A stretch of 64,000 nt of DNA from JBGPQJ01 sp963829485 (GCA_963829485.1 CAWHIK010000008.1:310001-374000); one strand, 5' to 3'. Positions 15,132 to 24,354 are shown, numbered from the stretch's first letter. Made by a program: numbers and translations. The notes: generated by a model not told the origin, from the letters alone.

Positions 15132-16084
15132 GTGCTGACCATTCTCAAGAACACCGAACAAGGTCTGCAAACAATTGACAGGCTCGCCAACGGTAGCTGG
15201 GTGAAGACCACCGATCCCACTCCCGCTGAGATCGCCATGCTCGTTGAATGGGGCGTGGATGTGGATCTCATCACGAACTCTCTCGACATGGATGAGATGG
15301 CCCGCGTCGAGCGCGATGAAGGGTACACCTTCATCCTGCTGCGCATTCCCTTTTTTCAGGGCGAGAACAACGACATCCCCTATACGACAATTCCGCTGGG
15401 GATCATTTTGATGGATAACTATGTCGTTTCCGTCTGCAAGCACGACAATGACATCGAGCGCATCTTAGTCAACGGGAAATACCGCGGGATGAAGACCGGC
15501 AAACGGTATCGCTTTGTCTTATACGCCCTGCTCGAAACCGCCACCCGCTATCTATTTCACCTGCGTGAGATCAACCGCACCGTGGAACATCTCGAGGATC
15601 AGCTCCAAAAATCCACTCGGAACCGCGAGGTCCTTGAACTGCTCAAGTACCAGAAGAGCCTTGTGTACTTTGCCACCGCGCTGCGCTCGAACGAGGTGGT
15701 GATGGAACGTCTGCAGCGCATGCAGATCTTCAATCAGTACGAGGACGATCAGGACCTGCTGGAAGATGTGCTGACGGAGAACCAGCAGGCCATCCAGATG
15801 GTCAACATCTCGGCGGACATTCTCAGTTCCATGATGGACGCCTTCGCCTCGATCATCTCCAACAACCTGAACACAGTAATGAAGGCGCTGGCGGCAATCA
15901 CCATCATCATCAGCCTGCCGATGGTCGTTTCATCATTCTGGGGGATGAACGTGAATGTACCTCTGCCGGAAATCCACTCGGATTCGGGATCATCGTTCTC
16001 ATTGCCATTGCGATTACAGGGATTGCTGTCTGGATTCTTTATCAAGCGGGATTGGTTCTAGGATCGTGCAAAGGTCGTTTGTAA
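15132..16084 (+). pseudogene. corA: CorA-family magnesium/cobalt transporter, 3' frameshift
   Basis: CorA/MIT-family divalent cation channel of about 316 aa, with a large cytoplasmic N-terminal domain (MLTILKNTEQGLQ, then a long helix around LRSNEVVMERLQRMQIF) and two C-terminal membrane helices. The selectivity motif is present as SSFWGMNVNVP (GMN). Near 15963-15970 one base appears to be missing: in the uncorrected frame the last helix is lost and translation stops at 16061, while the neighbouring frame gives GNPLGFGIIVLIAIAI and AVWILYQAGLVL and stops at 16084. Start is GTG at 15132 with CAGGAGG 5 nt upstream. The single 3' indel may be a sequencing error. The leader suggests magnesium control of translation. 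Confidence 0.88.
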
Positions 16085-16090
16085 AAATCA

Positions 16091-16116
16091 CAAGCCCCCG
16101 GATATCCGGGGGCTTG
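16091..16116. terminator. Bidirectional GC-rich terminator
   Basis: A perfect palindrome, caagcccccgga/tccgggggcttg, with almost no loop. It separates corA from the converging DivIVA-like gene at 16120. Confidence 0.75.
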
Positions 16117-16119
16117 TCG

Positions 16120-16644
16120 TTATCCTTCGAGGGTTGGGTCGTCGTACGCCGATGATGCGGAGGCGGGCGCCGGTGGCTGCCCTGACATTTGCGTGCGCAT
16201 CATCTCCTCCTGTACCACGCGGATGCCGTTCCGCACCTGGGTCAGCGTGCGCTCGAGGTTCAATTCGAGGTTCGAGAGCGTGTCCACCACGTAGTTATCG
16301 GTATCAGTTCGCGCTCTTTCCGCTTCAGCCTGCGCCTTGGCGAGGATCTGATCGGCGCGGTGCTGTGCCATGACAGCGATGTTATCCCTGTCCGCCATTT
16401 CAGCCGCCTTGTCCTGGGCGATCTTGATGATGCGCCCGGATTCCTCCTGCGCCTGGGCGACGATCCGGTCACGCTGGACCAGCAGCTGCTGGGCTTTCTT
16501 AACCTCGTCCGGGATGGCCACGCGCATCTGGTCGATGAGAGCCAGCATTTGATCCTCGTCCACGATCACATTGTGGGTAAGGGGAATTGCGCGGGAGTCG
16601 TTAAAGAGTTCTTCGAGACGGTCAACCAGGTGCAGAATGTCCAT
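16120..16644 (-). CDS. DivIVA/ATP-synthase-b-like coiled-coil protein
   Basis: 174-aa mostly helical protein. It begins MDILHLVDRLEELF, has a short N-terminal region with PLTHNVIVDEDQMLALID, then a long coiled coil (QEESGRIIKIAQDKAAEM, QHRADQILAKAQAEAERAR) and a Pro/Ser-rich tail. No membrane helix is present. Similar Chloroflexota proteins are usually annotated as DivIVA-like or V-type ATPase subunit E-like; a structural role in cell pole or envelope growth is possible, not shown. Start ATG at 16644 has GGAGGA upstream. It precedes coaD and recG in opposite reading order, all on the minus strand, so it is the last gene of that run. Confidence 0.75.
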   Translation of the reverse strand: MDILHLVDRLEELFNDSRAIPLTHNVIVDEDQMLALIDQMRVAIPDEVKKAQQLLVQRDRIVAQAQEESGRIIKIAQDKAAEMADRDNIAVMAQHRADQILAKAQAEAERARTDTDNYVVDTLSNLELNLERTLTQVRNGIRVVQEEMMRTQMSGQPPAPASASSAYDDPTLEG

Positions 16645-16700
16645 AGTTCCTCCGTGGAGCAAGGTAATGCATAATCCACCCTAACATTACCAATTATAAA

Positions 16701-17219
16701 TCAATCTCGCAAGGCGTTCGGGGGCAATTGGCTTTCCTGCATCCCCGCCACCTTGAGCTTGAGCGCGGCATCGACGTGCGCCGGGACCATGCTGGAGACG
16801 TCCCCGCCCAGCGAGGCGATCTCGCGCACGGTAGACGAGGAGATGAAGGTATGTTCCTCGTTGGTAATAAATGAAACCGTTTCGATCCCCGATTGCAACC
16901 GGTGATTGGCCAGCGCCATGCGAAACTCGAACTCGAAATCGGAGAACACACGCAGCCCGCGCACGATCACCTGGGCATTGATCTCAAATGCCTTCTTCAC
17001 CGTCAGTCCGCTGTACCCGATCACGTGGATCTTGCTGTCGTCCTTGAAGGCTTCCTTGACCAGGGAAATGCGTTCCTCCGGTGAGAAAAGCAGCGATTTG
17101 AGCGGCTTATCGTACACGGCAATATGGACTTCGTCGAACAGTCTCGCTGCGCGGCGGGCAATGTCGATATGCCCAAAATGGATGGGGTCGAACGTTCCGG
17201 GAAACATGGCTCTTACCAT
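16701..17219 (-). CDS. coaD: Phosphopantetheine adenylyltransferase
   Basis: 172-aa nucleotidyltransferase catalysing the fourth step of coenzyme A synthesis, ATP plus 4'-phosphopantetheine to dephospho-CoA. The nucleotide-binding GTFDPIHFGH motif near the N-terminus and the ISSSTVREIASLGG motif are both present, and the length is typical of CoaD. It follows recG by 43 nt on the same strand and probably shares its transcript. Start ATG at 17219. Confidence 0.95.
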   Translation of the reverse strand: MVRAMFPGTFDPIHFGHIDIARRAARLFDEVHIAVYDKPLKSLLFSPEERISLVKEAFKDDSKIHVIGYSGLTVKKAFEINAQVIVRGLRVFSDFEFEFRMALANHRLQSGIETVSFITNEEHTFISSSTVREIASLGGDVSSMVPAHVDAALKLKVAGMQESQLPPNALRD

Positions 17220-17262
17220 GGATCAACTCCTAAATTCAGACGGAATTCGTCTGATGAATTTT

Positions 17263-19818
17263 CTAACTAACATCGCCCTTGCCTCCCACCCAGAACCGTT
17301 CAACGGCTTCGTTGAGCTTGGCATGTTCAGGGGCGGACAACTCAGGATCCGCAGCGAAGAGCTGCTGCGCCTGTTCGCGGGCTTTCTCGATCAGCGCTAC
17401 ATCGGTCAGGGATGCCATTTTCAGCGGAGAGGCATAGCCTGCCTGGCGGGTGCCGAGGAATTCACCAGGTCCGCGTTGTTTGAGGTCGAGTTCCGCCAGC
17501 ACAAAACCGTCGGTGGTCTGGACCATCGCCTGCAGTCGTTCGTTTTCAACATCGTCTTCATGGTCCGGGATCAGCAGGCAGAACAACTCGCCGCCGCCGC
17601 GCCCGACCCGCCCTCGCAGCTGGTGGAGCTGCGCCAGCCCAAACCGGTCCGCGCCTTCGATCAGCATGACCGTGGCATTCGGCACATCCACACCCACTTC
17701 GATGACGGTGGTCGAAACGAGGATGTCAAACATCCCGTCGCGGAATTGCGCCATCACGGCGTCTTTCTCATCGGGTTTCATCTTGCCATGGAGCAGGGCA
17801 AGCCGCAGGCTGGGGAAGATCTCCTTCTGCAGACGAGCATGTTCTTCGACAGCGGCTTTCTGCTCGGATTTTTCGCTTTCCTCGATCAGCGGATAAACGA
17901 TGAATATCTGACGCCCGTTTGCCACCTGCGCGTGGATCAGGCTGTAGGCGCGTTCCCTCTCGCGAGGCGTGAGCACATGCGTGGACACAGGCTGCCGGCC
18001 TGCCGGCATCTCGTCCATCACCGCGAGGTCCAGATCTCCGTAGAGGGTCAGCGCCAGCGAGCGCGGAATGGGCGTGGCGGTCATCACCAGCAGGTGCGGG
18101 TTTGATCCCTTGCTGCGCAGTGCAGCACGCTGCTCCACGCCGAAACGGTGCTGCTCGTCTATCACCGTCAACTGCAGGTCCTTGAACTGGACCGGTTCCT
18201 CGATCAAAGCATGCGTGCCGATCAACACCTGCACGTCGCCGCTGAGGAGCCCGGCCAGGATATCACCTCGTTCAGAGGCTGAGGTATCGCCAACCAGCAG
18301 GCGTACCTGCTCAGGGCGCAGGTATCCGTCCGCACCCGCTTCACGGGTGAGCAGCGACTGGAAGCTTCGATAATGCTGCTCGGCGAGAATGGACGTCGGC
18401 GCCATGATCGCGGCTTGCGCACCGGATTGGTTGACAATGGCTACCGCCAGAGCCGCGACGATCGTCTTGCCGGAGCCGACATCGCCTTGAAGCAGTCGGT
18501 TCATTGGACGGCCGGCTTTCAGGTCATCACGCAGGTGACCGATCACCCTGGTCTGCGCGCTGGTCAACTCGTAGGGTAATACGGCAACTCGCGCGGAGAG
18601 CCAATCGTCACCCACTTCGAAGGTGCGCGCCGACACCGACTGCCAGTCGCGTTTCTGGCGCTGGACACCCATCTGCAAGTAAAAGATTTCGTCGAAGGCC
18701 AGCCGCTCACGGGCTGACTTGAGAGTTTCTTGCGAATCGGGGAAGTGCGCCTGTGCCAGCGCCTCGCCCAAATCCTTCAACCGGGCTGATTCGCGCACGG
18801 ATTGTGGCAGCGGGTCCACGGTACGCGGCGCCCAAAAAGTCACCACCTGGTTCATCTGCCTGCGCAGCCACTTCTGGGTGATGTCGGCAGTCAACGGGTA
18901 GACCGGCACGATGCGGTTCGTGTTCAAGTTCTCCACCTCGACCGGCTCCCACTCGGGGTTGTTCATCACCAGCCTGCCCAGGTACTGTTCGATACGCCCG
19001 GAGACGGATATGGACATGCCTTCTTTGATGCGATTCGTGATCCAGGGATTATTGAAGTAAGTGACACGCAGCGAGCCGGTGCCATCGTTGAGAACGACCT
19101 CGGCAATTTGCATCTTGCCACCGCGCACCGGTCGGCTCGATATGGACTGCACCATGCCGATCACCGTCACCACGTCGCCATACCACAGACGGCTGATGGG
19201 CTTCATCTGGCTGTAATCATCGTAGCGGCGCGGGAAGAAATAAAGCATGTCCCCGAGCGTGTGCAGTCCCAGCTTGGCCAGGGTGGCCGCATGACGCGGT
19301 CCCACGCCTGAAAGAACCGTCAGGCTGGCGTTGAGCGCAGCGGGCGTTCCGCTGACCTTTGCGCCGGGGACGGACTCCGAGATGGCGGGTTTCGACTGCT
19401 GAGGACGCGGCTGAGCCGGCCGCTCGTGTCTGGCGGGAGTGCTCTTCGCCGGACGCTGTTGTGGAGCCGGCGCGGGAGCCGAAGGGGTCGTTGCGGCTGA
19501 AGTCGAATCGACTGCATCAGGGGTGGATTCCGCTGCAGGGTGAGAGGCAGGCTCGGGGGCGGGGGCGCCTTCCAGGGTCTCGATCCGCCGCCACAGACCC
19601 TTGAGCGAATCGGCGCGCCCCTGAGGGGTGAGTGAACTGTAATCCCGCAGTCGAGTGGAAACGGCTGCAATGATGTCCTCGGAAACACCTTCACTGCGGG
19701 CTTCCGCAGACCAGTCTTCCAGGATTTTCCCAAGCCCGCCAATGATGGCCTTGTCATTAAAACCGGTCTGGCGTTCGAGCGTAAAATATTTTTTAAGTTT
19801 TTCCAACGATGGTTGCAT
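17263..19818 (-). CDS. recG: ATP-dependent DNA helicase RecG
   Basis: 851-aa monomeric superfamily-2 helicase that rescues stalled replication forks. Motifs in order: an OB-fold wedge domain (VTVIGMVQSISSRPVRGGK), Walker A GDVGSGKTIVAALA, Walker B in VIDEQHRFGVEQR, MTATPIPRSLALTLYG, STTVIEVGVDVPNA and the QLRGRVGRGG motif VI. An unusual ~150-aa N-terminal extension is present, partly Pro/Ala-rich (residues ~95-150) and followed by a helix-hairpin-helix-like stretch (LSGVGPRHAATLAKLGLH) that is normal for RecG. The frame is intact over its full length. Confidence 0.96.
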   Translation of the reverse strand: MQPSLEKLKKYFTLERQTGFNDKAIIGGLGKILEDWSAEARSEGVSEDIIAAVSTRLRDYSSLTPQGRADSLKGLWRRIETLEGAPAPEPASHPAAESTPDAVDSTSAATTPSAPAPAPQQRPAKSTPARHERPAQPRPQQSKPAISESVPGAKVSGTPAALNASLTVLSGVGPRHAATLAKLGLHTLGDMLYFFPRRYDDYSQMKPISRLWYGDVVTVIGMVQSISSRPVRGGKMQIAEVVLNDGTGSLRVTYFNNPWITNRIKEGMSISVSGRIEQYLGRLVMNNPEWEPVEVENLNTNRIVPVYPLTADITQKWLRRQMNQVVTFWAPRTVDPLPQSVRESARLKDLGEALAQAHFPDSQETLKSARERLAFDEIFYLQMGVQRQKRDWQSVSARTFEVGDDWLSARVAVLPYELTSAQTRVIGHLRDDLKAGRPMNRLLQGDVGSGKTIVAALAVAIVNQSGAQAAIMAPTSILAEQHYRSFQSLLTREAGADGYLRPEQVRLLVGDTSASERGDILAGLLSGDVQVLIGTHALIEEPVQFKDLQLTVIDEQHRFGVEQRAALRSKGSNPHLLVMTATPIPRSLALTLYGDLDLAVMDEMPAGRQPVSTHVLTPRERERAYSLIHAQVANGRQIFIVYPLIEESEKSEQKAAVEEHARLQKEIFPSLRLALLHGKMKPDEKDAVMAQFRDGMFDILVSTTVIEVGVDVPNATVMLIEGADRFGLAQLHQLRGRVGRGGGELFCLLIPDHEDDVENERLQAMVQTTDGFVLAELDLKQRGPGEFLGTRQAGYASPLKMASLTDVALIEKAREQAQQLFAADPELSAPEHAKLNEAVERFWVGGKGDVS

Positions 19819-19906
19819 GAGGTTATTTTACCATTGCCTTGTCGTGCAAATTTTAGTTCCTGGTCTGTGAACGTCAGGAACGCTCCCCCACGAACAACTC
19901 TTCATC

Positions 19907-20737
19907 CTAGGCGGCTCTTACAGCCACAAATCCCAGTCCATTCGGACCGACGTGTGTCCCGATCACTGTTGTCACGTTGACCAGAGGTACGTCCGTCAGA
20001 TCAGAGTTTAAATCATCCAGAAGCTGGCGGGCGCGGTGCTCGGCGTTGGTGTGCAGGATGACCAGCCGCTCGAGTTTGCCCAATTCCTGGACCATCTCGA
20101 GCACGCGCAGGTGGCCCTGGTGGGTGGTTCGGGCAGCGCCGAGGCTTTCCACTTTACCCTCGGTGATCTCCACGAGCGGCTTGAGATTGAGCAGTCCGCC
20201 GATGGTCGCTTTAGCCCAACTCACGCGGCCGCTGCGTTTAAGATAAACCAAGGAGTCGAGCACCGCCGCCACCTTCAATCGCTGACGGACACTTTTCACC
20301 GCTGCCAGGATTTCATCCAACCCGGCGCCTCTTGCTGCGGCTTCGGCAGCCGCGAGAACTTGAAAGCCAATCCCAAGCGTCAACTGGCCCGTATCGAGCA
20401 CCGTGACCCGCCCGTCGAAACCGTCCGCTGCTGTTTGCGCCGAAAAGCCGATTCCGGTCAATGCCAGCGGAGGGTGAAACGAGAAGATGTGGTCACAGCC
20501 GGACTTGAACAACTGCTCATAACGCGCACCGAATTCACCGGGGGCGGGCGCTGCCGTGGTGGGGGCATTCTTCATACCCGGGAGGGTTGTGTAAAACTCC
20601 TCGCGCGTCATCCCGCTGCCGTCGGCGTATCCCTTCCCATCGATCACCACAATCGCCGGCACGACGAGAATGCCATGTTGGTCGATCATGCCCGGCGTGA
20701 GGTCCGACGTGGAATCGGTCACGAATCCAAATTTCAT
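19907..20737 (-). CDS. DegV-family fatty acid-binding protein (FakB-like), copy 1
   Basis: 276-aa DegV protein. These bind one fatty acid and present it to the kinase FakA for phosphorylation. Landmarks are FVTDSTSDLTPGM, VVPAIVVIDGKGYADG, FSFHPPLALTGIG, VLDTGQLTLGIG and ESLGAARTTHQGH (the SxGAxR loop). ATG at 20737 is chosen; the frame is open upstream to 21115 but that part overlaps the second degV gene and is not DegV-like. With copy 2 and fakA it forms a complete exogenous fatty-acid incorporation set. Confidence 0.92.
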   Translation of the reverse strand: MKFGFVTDSTSDLTPGMIDQHGILVVPAIVVIDGKGYADGSGMTREEFYTTLPGMKNAPTTAAPAPGEFGARYEQLFKSGCDHIFSFHPPLALTGIGFSAQTAADGFDGRVTVLDTGQLTLGIGFQVLAAAEAAARGAGLDEILAAVKSVRQRLKVAAVLDSLVYLKRSGRVSWAKATIGGLLNLKPLVEITEGKVESLGAARTTHQGHLRVLEMVQELGKLERLVILHTNAEHRARQLLDDLNSDLTDVPLVNVTTVIGTHVGPNGLGFVAVRAA

Positions 20738-20748
20738 AAGTAGGGTTC

Positions 20749-21528
20749 CTATTCCATTTCCATGACCGTCAACGCGATGGTCTGAGGACCCAGCAAGGCG
20801 GTCAACGGTGCGTTCAAGGAATGCTCGCTGAACGGCACCGCGGGGAACATGTCGCTGACATATTGCCGCAGAGGCCTGGTCCGCACATGGTTCTGCGCAC
20901 CCTTGACCAGCGCGACACCTCGCGGGGATTCGAATTCCTCCAGGAACTCCTGGAACGATTCGATCAGGTGGCGCTGCGTGCGGACTTTTTCCAACGGGCT
21001 GAGGCGGCCTTCCTCCAGCATGAAGATCGGGAACAGCCCGAGCATATCGCCGACGACCGCCTGGGCCGGGCTGAGGTACCCCACCGATGCCAGGTGGGCA
21101 AGGCCCGGGATGCATACCAACGTATAGATGTGCGGGATGGCTGCGCGCAGGATCCGTTCGATCTCGTGAGAGGCTTCCCTGGATGCGGCGGCTTGCGCAG
21201 CCAGTTCGACCAGTAATCCCAAACCGGCGCCTGTGTTCAGCGAATCAATCACGGTCACCCGGCCTCTCCCGCCATAGTGCAGGTTTGCTTCCGACGCCAC
21301 CGACGCGATCGGGTTTAAACCGCCCGACATGACAAGGACCAGGATGTGGTCATAGCGGCGGCTGAGTTCTGCATATTCCCGTATGAAATCATCCACCGAT
21401 GGCGAGGACAATCCCGGTGAAAGATCGAACTGCACATCAAAAGGCACGACCTTCACACGTTCATGCCCTGTGAAGGTCATGCGGTTTAATATGGCGGACG
21501 AATCGGTGAGGATGCAGATGTTTTCCAT
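20749..21528 (-). CDS. DegV-family fatty acid-binding protein (FakB-like), copy 2
   Basis: 259-aa DegV paralogue, 11 nt upstream of copy 1. It starts MENICILTDSSAILNRMTF and has VVPFDVQF, LVMSGGLNPIASVAS, VIDSLNTGAGLG and LFPIFMLEEGRLSPL. The C-terminal part is shorter and more divergent than copy 1. In FakA systems each FakB prefers a different acyl chain, so two copies would widen the range of fatty acids taken up; the actual ligands are not readable from sequence. Confidence 0.9.
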   Translation of the reverse strand: MENICILTDSSAILNRMTFTGHERVKVVPFDVQFDLSPGLSSPSVDDFIREYAELSRRYDHILVLVMSGGLNPIASVASEANLHYGGRGRVTVIDSLNTGAGLGLLVELAAQAAASREASHEIERILRAAIPHIYTLVCIPGLAHLASVGYLSPAQAVVGDMLGLFPIFMLEEGRLSPLEKVRTQRHLIESFQEFLEEFESPRGVALVKGAQNHVRTRPLRQYVSDMFPAVPFSEHSLNAPLTALLGPQTIALTVMEME

Positions 21529-21614
21529 GCAGTCGGCATAAGGGCTGTGAAGCAGGCGATATCGGGCGCCGGCGGTTTCAATCAGGGCGGAAGGTTGAGG
21601 CCATCGACCTGGAA

Positions 21615-23300
21615 TTATTCGATCGACATGATGAACTGGTAATGCGGCTGTCCGCCTTCCTGGATCTCGATCTCCTGGGAGGGGTAGGTTTTTCGGATGA
21701 CATCTGCGATGCGGTTGGCTTCGGCATGGGACAGGTCCCCGCCGTAGAAAAGGGTGATCAGCTCAAAATCCGCAGCGGATGCTTTTTCGAGCAGGCTGAG
21801 GCAGGCGCCTTCGATGGAATCCATCGAGACGGAAAGCTGCCCGTCAAGCAGGCCGATGACCTGACCCTCTTTGACCTCGACTCCGTCGATCTCAACCGAC
21901 CGGGTGGCGATGGTTACCTCGCCGGTTTTCACCGAGGCAGCCGCCTTGCGCATCTTGGATGCGACGGTTTCCAAATCTCCATCGGGATTGAGGTGCAGCA
22001 TGGCAGCCAGCCCCTGCGGGATGGTGCGGCTCGGCACGATCTCCACTTCCTTGACCGTGACCTCTTTAGCCTGCTCGGCGGCGAAGATAATGTTCTTATT
22101 GTTAGGGAGGATAATGACCTTTTCAGTGGGAAGATTCTCGAATAAGTCGAGAATATCCTTGGTGGAGGGATTCATCGTCTGCCCGCCCTCGACGATGGCC
22201 GCAACGCCCAGGCTGCCGAAGATGCGGGAAAGTCCGTGGCCAGGGGAAACCGCCACCACAGCAATCTGCCCGGGCTCGATGGCGATCAATTCCACCTTGG
22301 AACCTCTCGCGCTGCGACCGATGTCGTCCATCTGGGCCAGCAGGTTTTCCATCGCCACCTTGGTGATCGTCCCGACATTCATGATGTAATCGATCGGCTC
22401 GTAACGCTTGTCGAACGGCACGTGGATGTGCATGCGGAACATGCCTTCTCCCTCGCCCACCTGGATGGAGGTGCCCATCTCTTCGAGCCGGCTGTAGAAT
22501 GCCTGCAGGTCAAGTGTTCCGTTCGGCTTGAAATCCACGACGACCTCGTAATCCTGGCCTTCCTCCACATCTTCCATGGCGTTTTCCAAATTCATGGCGG
22601 AGAGCGGTTGCACACTGACCAGCGCCGACTCGAGCGACTGGCCGTCCAGGAAGCGCAGCATCCCTTCGAGGATAAAGAACAAACCCTTGCCGCCAGAATC
22701 GACCACGCCAGCCTGCTTGAGCACGGGCAGCAGTTCGGGGGTTCTTTCCACGGATGCGTCCGCTGCCGCCACACAGCGGCGCAGGATCTCAACGGGGTCC
22801 TTGGTGTCGTTGACCGCCAGAGCGGCTTCCGTCGCAATATCTCTCGAGACGGTCAATATTGTCCCCTCCACCGGGCGGACAACGCCTTTATAGGCTGTTT
22901 CCTTGGCTGCGCGGAATGCAGCGGCCAGGGTCTCCGCGTCGAGATAATCCTTGTTTTGCAGTCCGCGAGCAAATCCGCGCCACAGCTGGGAAAGGATCAC
23001 GCCCGAGTTGCCGCGCGCACCCATCAATGCGCCCTGCGCCACGGCGGATACCATCTGCCCGGCATGGGTAACGCCCGAGTTGGCTACTTCATTCCAGGCG
23101 GAGGTCATGGTGAGCATCATGTTGGTGCCTGTGTCACCGTCCGGGACGGGGAAAACGTTCAGCGCATTAACCGTCTGCTGATTTGTTTTTAGCCAAGTCA
23201 GGCCGGCCTCCACCAACTGCTTTAAATCCTGACCATCGATCTTCTGGTTGTGGAAATGCTGACGCTGCCTGGCTTCAATTTCTCTGGGGTCCATGGACAT
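21615..23300 (-). CDS. fakA: Fatty acid kinase FakA (DAK2/DegV kinase subunit)
   Basis: 561-aa protein with an N-terminal Dak phosphatase/kinase domain (NVFPVPDGDTGTNM, the ATP/Mg site; GARGNSGVILSQLWRGFARG) and a C-terminal DegV-like/FakB-docking region (residues ~330-561, including SPGHGLSRIFGSLG and VIILPNNKNIIFAAEQA). It phosphorylates fatty acids bound to the DegV proteins encoded downstream. Gene order Gls24, fakA, degV, degV resembles the Firmicute yloU-yloV arrangement, next to rpmB as here. The frame is intact. Confidence 0.95.
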   Translation of the reverse strand: MSMDPREIEARQRQHFHNQKIDGQDLKQLVEAGLTWLKTNQQTVNALNVFPVPDGDTGTNMMLTMTSAWNEVANSGVTHAGQMVSAVAQGALMGARGNSGVILSQLWRGFARGLQNKDYLDAETLAAAFRAAKETAYKGVVRPVEGTILTVSRDIATEAALAVNDTKDPVEILRRCVAAADASVERTPELLPVLKQAGVVDSGGKGLFFILEGMLRFLDGQSLESALVSVQPLSAMNLENAMEDVEEGQDYEVVVDFKPNGTLDLQAFYSRLEEMGTSIQVGEGEGMFRMHIHVPFDKRYEPIDYIMNVGTITKVAMENLLAQMDDIGRSARGSKVELIAIEPGQIAVVAVSPGHGLSRIFGSLGVAAIVEGGQTMNPSTKDILDLFENLPTEKVIILPNNKNIIFAAEQAKEVTVKEVEIVPSRTIPQGLAAMLHLNPDGDLETVASKMRKAAASVKTGEVTIATRSVEIDGVEVKEGQVIGLLDGQLSVSMDSIEGACLSLLEKASAADFELITLFYGGDLSHAEANRIADVIRKTYPSQEIEIQEGGQPHYQFIMSIE

Positions 23301-23398
23301 AATTAATAAATCTCCCGCATCCGGTGGTCGCTTTTTCGATAGCCTGCCGTCCGCTTGCAGGGCGGAGTTTTGGATATCAACAGGCGCTGAGGATGGCC

Positions 23399-23755
23399 TT
23401 AATCAGGGTTGCTCACCCGAAGGCCCTGAACGTGCACATTCACGGAGTTGACCTTCAACCCGATCGTCTTCTCAACCTGGTAATGGACGGAATTGGCGAC
23501 GCTGTGCGCCACCGACGCCACCCGGGTGCCATACTCGATGATCACGAACACGTCGATATCCAGCATGTCATTGTTATAACTCACCGCGACGCCCCGGGTT
23601 GGGTCGCGCGTGATGGATTGCGTCAGCCCTTCAGCGAAGCTGCGCGAAGCCAGCCCCACCACGCCGTAGGACTGCAGCGCGGCGTAATATGCGATGGTGG
23701 CAACAGCATTCGGTGAAATTTGGATACTGCCTAGTGTGGTTGTCTCTTCGCCCAT
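23399..23755 (-). CDS. Asp23/Gls24 family envelope protein
   Basis: 118-aa Asp23/Gls24 (YloU-type) protein. It contains GSIQISPNAVATIAYYAAL, GVVGLASRSFAEG and DIDVFVIIEYGTRVASVA. Relatives are small membrane-associated envelope-stress or alkaline-shock proteins; this one has no membrane helix. It lies 98 nt upstream of fakA, the same pairing as yloU/yloV in Bacillus, and opposite rpmB. Start ATG at 23755. Confidence 0.92.
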   Translation of the reverse strand: MGEETTTLGSIQISPNAVATIAYYAALQSYGVVGLASRSFAEGLTQSITRDPTRGVAVSYNNDMLDIDVFVIIEYGTRVASVAHSVANSVHYQVEKTIGLKVNSVNVHVQGLRVSNPD

Positions 23756-24020
23756 AGTGTGTCCTCTTTGGTGACAATGAAAAACCCGGCAAGGGTTTGA
23801 ATACTTGGATGTACTCCTATTTTAACCCCTAATAGGGGGATAAGTCACTTTTTCTTATGGTTTTGGGCTTTTCACGATTAAAATCCACGGGATTGTAAAG
23901 TTGATTTTATATGCCCTACCCCCGACCCATCCCCGAATTGGGTAGGGGGACAGGGGGATGGAGAAATGGATCAGGTATTTTCGGACTTTGAGAAAGCCCT
24001 GGCTTAATATCCAACCCAGC
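23756..24020. other. Intergenic region with a palindromic repeat
   Basis: No gene seen. It holds a small palindrome, cccctaatagggg, near 23826, and at 23914-23950 a REP-like unit whose arms are ccctaccc and gggtaggg. A related unit lies inverted inside the GH2 gene at 45883-45919. The divergent promoters of gls24 and rpmB must lie here; only that of rpmB is clear. Confidence 0.6.
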
Positions 24021-24049
24021 TTGCATTAAGATGCGACCCGTGTTAGAAT
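24021..24049 (+). promoter_or_regulatory. Sigma-A promoter of rpmB
   Basis: TTGCAT (24021-24026) and TAGAAT (24044-24049) with a 17-nt spacer, 57 nt upstream of the rpmB start. Confidence 0.75.
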
Positions 24050-24106
24050 ACTGCGCCTGTCAGTTAATGACAGCCTTGGATTTAGTGCAAGAAAGGATTG
24101 TGTAAC

Positions 24107-24289
24107 ATGGCTAAGTGCGCTCATTGTGGAAAAACCACCACCTTCGGTCACAACCGCTCCTTCTCGCTGCGGGCGACCAACCGTCCCTTCCACGCGAACC
24201 TGCAAAAGGTATCGGTGATGCAGGGCGGACGCAAGGTGCAGAAGACCCTGTGCACCAAGTGCATCCGCACCATGGTGAAGACCGCGTAA
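24107..24289 (+). CDS. rpmB: 50S ribosomal protein L28
   Basis: 60-aa ribosomal protein L28 with a zinc-binding version of the fold: CAHCGK near the N-terminus and CTKCIRTM near the C-terminus. NRSFSLRATNRPFHANLQ is typical. It is monocistronic, with its own promoter at 24021 and a strong terminator at 24309. Confidence 0.97.
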   Translation: MAKCAHCGKTTTFGHNRSFSLRATNRPFHANLQKVSVMQGGRKVQKTLCTKCIRTMVKTA

Positions 24290-24308
24290 GGGGATATTTC
24301 CTGAAGAT

Positions 24309-24337
24309 AAAAATCACGGCTACTCGCCGTGATTTTT
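24309..24337 (+). terminator. Intrinsic terminator of rpmB
   Basis: aaaaatcacggc (24309-24320), loop tactc, gccgtgattttt (24326-24337), then GTTTT. It can also serve the converging rpe gene. Confidence 0.9.
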
Positions 24338-24354
24338 GTTTTAATTATTCCTGA

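Noticed and set aside
19907..21115. A 402-aa DegV protein with a long N-terminal extension.
   Set aside because: The extension is antisense-like, Pro/Arg-rich and overlaps the second degV gene; the ATG at 20737 gives a standard DegV.
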